Shown: positions 59,856 through 64,000 of the stretch, one piece after another
Layout of the letters: each line of letters starts with the position of its first letter
Position numbering within the stretch: the first letter of the stretch is position 1
DNA from: Trileptium ribeirensis
Taxonomy: Eukaryota > Nematoda > Enoplea > Enoplida > Thoracostomopsidae
Assembly (NCBI GenBank): GCA_030248225.1
Contig: JASANE010016018.1
Span: forward strand, 48,504-112,503
DNA length: 64,000 nucleotides
Reading direction: 5' to 3'
Notes under the pieces: model-generated
Database searches by the model: none
What the model was told of the DNA's origin: nothing
What the model saw: the letters and a program-made list of their open reading frames with translations, nothing else
Translations under genes and position numbers: made by a program

Positions 59856-62800
59856 CAAGATACAACAGTTTACTTAAACATCATATGAATCTATTTAAAA
59901 TTTTGCCAACCCTCTCCTTTTCACTGTAGACATACAAAAGGTAACAGTTTTGAAATTATAATCTGCAGATCTAAAATAAAAAAGCCGTTTACAGTTATAC
60001 GATTCACTAATACTGTGAAAATATGACATTGTGATGCGTCGCTATACCGGCTTTTGCTTAATCATTCAAGCTTTGCCATTGCAACGTTTGTACCAAGATA
60101 CAACAGTTTACTTAAACATCATATGAATCTATTTAAAATTTTGCCAACCCTCTCCTTTTCACTGTAGACATGCAAGCGGTAACAGTTTTGAAATTATAAT
60201 CTGCAGATCTAAAATAAAAAAGACGTTTACAGTTATACGATTCACTAATACTGTGAAAATATGACATTGTGATGCGTCGCTATACCGGCTTTTGCTTAAT
60301 CATTCAAGCTTTGCCATTACAACGTTTGTACCAAGATACAACAGTTTACTTAAACATCATATGAATCTATTCAAAATTTTGCCAACCCCCTCCTTTCACT
60401 GTAGACATGCAAGCGGTAACAGTTTTGAAATTATAATCTGCAGATCTAAAATAAAAAAGACGTTTACAGTTATACGATTCACTAATACTGTGAAAATATG
60501 ACATTGTGATGCGTCGCTATACCGGCTTTTGCTTAATCATTCAAGCTTTGCCATTGCAACGTTTGTACCAAGATACAACAGTTTACTTAAACATCATATG
60601 AATCTATTTAAAATTTTGCCAACCCTCTCCTTTTCACTGTAGACATACAAAAGGTAACAGTTTTGAAATTATAATCTGCAGATCTAAAATAAAAAAGACG
60701 TTTACAGTTATACGATTCACTAATACTGTGAAAATATGACATTGTGATGCGTCGCTATACCGGCTTTTGCTTAATCATTCAAGCTTTGCCATTGCAACGT
60801 TTGTACCAAGATACAACAGTTTACTTAAACATCATATGAATCTATTTAAAATTTTGCCAACCCTCTCCTTTTCACTGTAGACATACAAAAGGTAACAGTT
60901 TTGAAATTATAATCTGCAGATCTAAAATAAAAAAGACGTTTACAGTTATACGATTCACTAATACTGTGAAAATATGACATTGTGATGCGTCGCTATACCG
61001 GCTTTTGCTTAATCATTCAAGCTTTGCCATTACAACGTTTGTACCAAGATACAACAGTTTACTTAAACATCATATGAATCTATTTAAAATTTTGCCAACC
61101 CTCTCCTTTCACTGTAGACATGCAAGCGGTAACAGTTTTGAAATTATAATCTGCAGATCTAAAATAAAAAAGACGTTTACAGTTATACGATTCACTAATA
61201 CTGTGAAAATATGACATTGTGATGCGTCGCTATACCGGCTTTTGCTTAATCATTCAAGCTTTGCCATTACAACGTTTGTACCAAGATACAACAGTTTACT
61301 TAAACATCATATGAATCTATTTAAAATTTTGCCAACCCTCTCCTTTTCACTGTAGACATACAAAAGGTACCAGTTTTGAAATTATAATCTGCAGATCTAA
61401 AATAAAAAAGACGTTTACAGTTATACGATTCACTAATACTGTGAAAATATGACATTGTGATGCGTCGCTATACCGGCTTTTGCTTAATCATTCAAGCTTT
61501 GCCATTACAACGTTTGTACCAAGATACAACAGTTTACTTAAACATCATATGAATCTATTCAAAATTTTGCCAACCCTCTCCTTTTCACTGTAGACATGCA
61601 AGCGGTAACAGTTTTGAAATTATAATCTGCAGATCTAAAATAAAAAAGACGTTTACAGTTATACGATTCACTAATACTGTGAAAATATGACATTGTGATG
61701 CGTCGCTATACCGGCTTTTGCTTAATCATTCAAGCTTTGCCATTACAACGTTTGTACCAAGATACAACAGTTTACTTAAACATCATATGAATCTATTTAA
61801 AATTTTGCCAACCCTCTCCTTTTCACTGTAGACATGCAAGCGGTAACAGTTTTGAAATTATAATCTGCAGATCTAAAATAAAAAAGACGTTTACAGTTAT
61901 ACGATTCACTAATACTGTGAAAATATGACATTGTGATGCGTCGCTATACCGGCTTTTGCTTAATCATTCAAGCTTTGCCATTACAACGTTTGTACCAAGA
62001 TACAACAGTTTACTTAAACATCATATGAATCTATTCAAAATTTTGCCAACCCCTCCTTTCACTGTAGACATGCAAGCGGTAACAGTTTTGAAATTATAAT
62101 CTGCAGATCTAAAATAAAAAAGACGTTTACAGTTATACGATTCACTAATACTGTGAAAATATGACATTGTGATGCGTCGCTATACCGGCTTTTGCTTAAT
62201 CATTCAAGCTTTGCCATTACAACGTTTGTACCAAGATACAACAGTTTACTTAAACATCATATGAATCTATTCAAAATTTTGCCAACCCTCTCCTTTTCAC
62301 TGTAGACATGCAAGCGGTAACAGTTTTGAAATTATAATCTGCAGATCTAAAATAAAAAAGACGTTTACAGTTATACGATTCACTAATACTGTGAAAATAT
62401 GACATTGTGATGCGTCGCTATACCGGCTTTTGCTTAATCATTCAAGCTTTGCCATTACAACGTTTGTACCAAGATACAACAGTTTACTTAAACATCATAT
62501 GAATCTATTCAAAATTTTGCCAACCCCCTCCTTTCACTGTAGACATGCAAGCGGTAACAGTTTTGAAATTATAATCTGCAGATCTAAAATAAAAAAGACG
62601 TTTACAGTTATACGATTCACTAATACTGTGAAAATATGACATTGTGATGCGTCGCTATACCGGCTTTTGCTTAATCATTCAAGCTTTGCCATTACAACGT
62701 TTGTACCAAGATACAACAGTTTACTTAAACATCATATGAATCTATTCAAAATTTTGCCAACCCCCTCCTTTCACTGTAGACATGCAAGCGGTAACAGTTT

Positions 62801-64000
62801 TGAAATTATAATCTGCAGATCTAAAATAAAAAAGACGTTTACAGTTATACGATTCACTAATACTGTGAAAATATGACATTGTGATGCGTCGCTATACCGG
62901 CTTTTGCTTAATCATTCAAGCTTTGCCATTACAACGTTTGTACCAAGATACAACAGTTTACTTAAACATCATATGAATCTATTCAAAATTTTGCCAACCC
63001 CCTCCTTTCACTGTAGACATGCAAGCGGTAACAGTTTTGAAATTATAATCTGCAGATCTAAAATAAAAAAGACGTTTACAGTTATACGATTCACTAATAC
63101 TGTGAAAATATGACATTGTGATGCGTCGCTATACCGGCTTTTGCTTAATCATTCAAGCTTTGCCATTACAACGTTTGTACCAAGATACAACAGTTTACTT
63201 AAACATCATATGAATCTATTCAAAATTTTGCCAACCCCCTCCTTTCACTGTAGACATGCAAGCGGTAACAGTTTTGAAATTATAATCTGCAGATCTAAAA
63301 TAAAAAAGACGTTTACAGTTATACGATTCACTAATACTGTGAAAATATGACATTGTGATGCGTCGCTATACCGGCTTTTGCTTAATCATTCAAGCTTTGC
63401 CATTACAACGTTTGTACCAAGATACAACAGTTTACTTAAACATCATATGAATCTATTCAAAATTTTGCCAACCCTCTCCGTTCACTGTAGACATGCAAGC
63501 GGTAACAGTTTTGAAATTATAATCTGCAGATCTAAAATAAAAAAGACGTTTACAGTTATACGATTCACTAATACTGTGAAAATATGACATTGTGATGCGT
63601 CGCTATACCGGCTTTTGCTTAATCATTCAAGCTTTGCCATTACAACGTTTGTACCAAGATACAACAGTTTACTTAAACATCATATGAATCTATTCAAAAT
63701 TTTGCCAACCCCCTCCTTTCACTGTAGACATGCAAGCGGTAACAGTTTTGAAATTATAATCTGCAGATCTAAAATAAAAAAGACGTTTACAGTTATACGA
63801 TTCACTAATACTGTGAAAATATGACATTGTGATGCGTCGCTATACCGGCTTTTGCTTAATCATTCAAGCTTTGCCATTACAACGTTTGTACCAAGATACA
63901 ACAGTTTACTTAAACATCATATGAATCTATTTAAAATTTTGCCAACCCCTCCTTTCACTGTAGACATGCAAAAGGTAACAGTTTTGAAATTATAATCTGC
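59856..64000 (+). repeat. 237-bp satellite array, about 18 units, continuing past window
   Basis: Units begin CCAAGATACAACAGTTTACT at 59856, 60093 and about every 237 bp to the end of the window; units from 62430 on step by exactly 237. Conserved segments include AATCTGCAGATCTAAAATAA and GACATTGTGATGCGTCGCTA. Two variable sites (CTCTCCTTTT versus CCCCTCCTTT; CATACAAAAGG versus CATGCAAGCGG) are reshuffled between units on the left and nearly uniform on the right. The 69-codon ORF in many units is a by-product of a period divisible by three and is broken by one-base indels elsewhere. Confidence 0.95.

Noticed and set aside
59856..64000. Tandem direct repeats resembling a CRISPR array or a family of 69-codon genes
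   Set aside because: There are no unique spacers; units abut at 237 bp, and the repeated ORF exists only because the period is a multiple of three and is broken in several units.

Overview
The window looks like nuclear DNA of an invertebrate animal. The evidence is a spliced neuropeptide precursor with KR cleavage sites and Gly amidation signals, GT/AG splice sites, several satellite arrays, a eukaryotic-type 28S rRNA fragment and eukaryotic retroelements. The background is AT-rich, and the two large mobile elements at the left are clearly richer in GC. I cannot name the species. There are no prokaryotic operons and no CRISPR array.

Left edge (1-2483): the 3' part of a DIRS-order tyrosine-recombinase retrotransposon. 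It has an RT/RNase H ORF running in from outside the window, a full tyrosine recombinase ORF with all catalytic residues, and a perfect 72-bp repeat present between the two ORFs and again at the 3' end. This fits the split direct repeats of PAT/Ngaro-type elements.

3.7-22.3 kb: a very large (about 18.7 kb), decayed, LTR-like element bounded by related direct repeats (3672-4345 and 21819-22347). It carries a broken retroviral-type gag (capsid-like region, coiled coil, CCHC zinc knuckle, Gly/Arg/Asn-rich tail), a long block of unfamiliar acidic protein, a retropepsin-like protease, a Pro-rich protein, and then a NADAR (YbiA-like) domain fused to an SGNH/GDS-hydrolase-like domain. I could find no reverse transcriptase, RNase H or integrase inside it. 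A gag-protease-NADAR-SGNH cargo without a visible pol is the most unusual thing in the window.

22.3-55 kb: AT-rich DNA without recognisable genes. It holds tandem arrays of unrelated units (64 bp at 26.5-29.0 kb, 96-100 bp at 35.0-35.7 kb, 69 bp at 37.5-38.1 kb, 171 bp at 49.6-50.9 kb), about seven copies of a dispersed element with an AAATTGGG-rich core and a conserved CATAGGTGTC-type end, other diverged dispersed repeats, and a truncated 28S rRNA gene fragment (52176-52703).

55.2-57.9 kb: a two-exon neuropeptide gene. Exon 1 encodes the signal peptide start, a 1.8-kb intron contains a likely hAT-type insertion and a motif-rich stretch, and exon 2 encodes two classes of peptide: repeats ending GGNLIQDMTEI and two copies of APVARF-amide. 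Its 3' UTR is tandemly duplicated.

59.9 kb to the right edge: a 237-bp satellite array of about 18 units that continues past the window.
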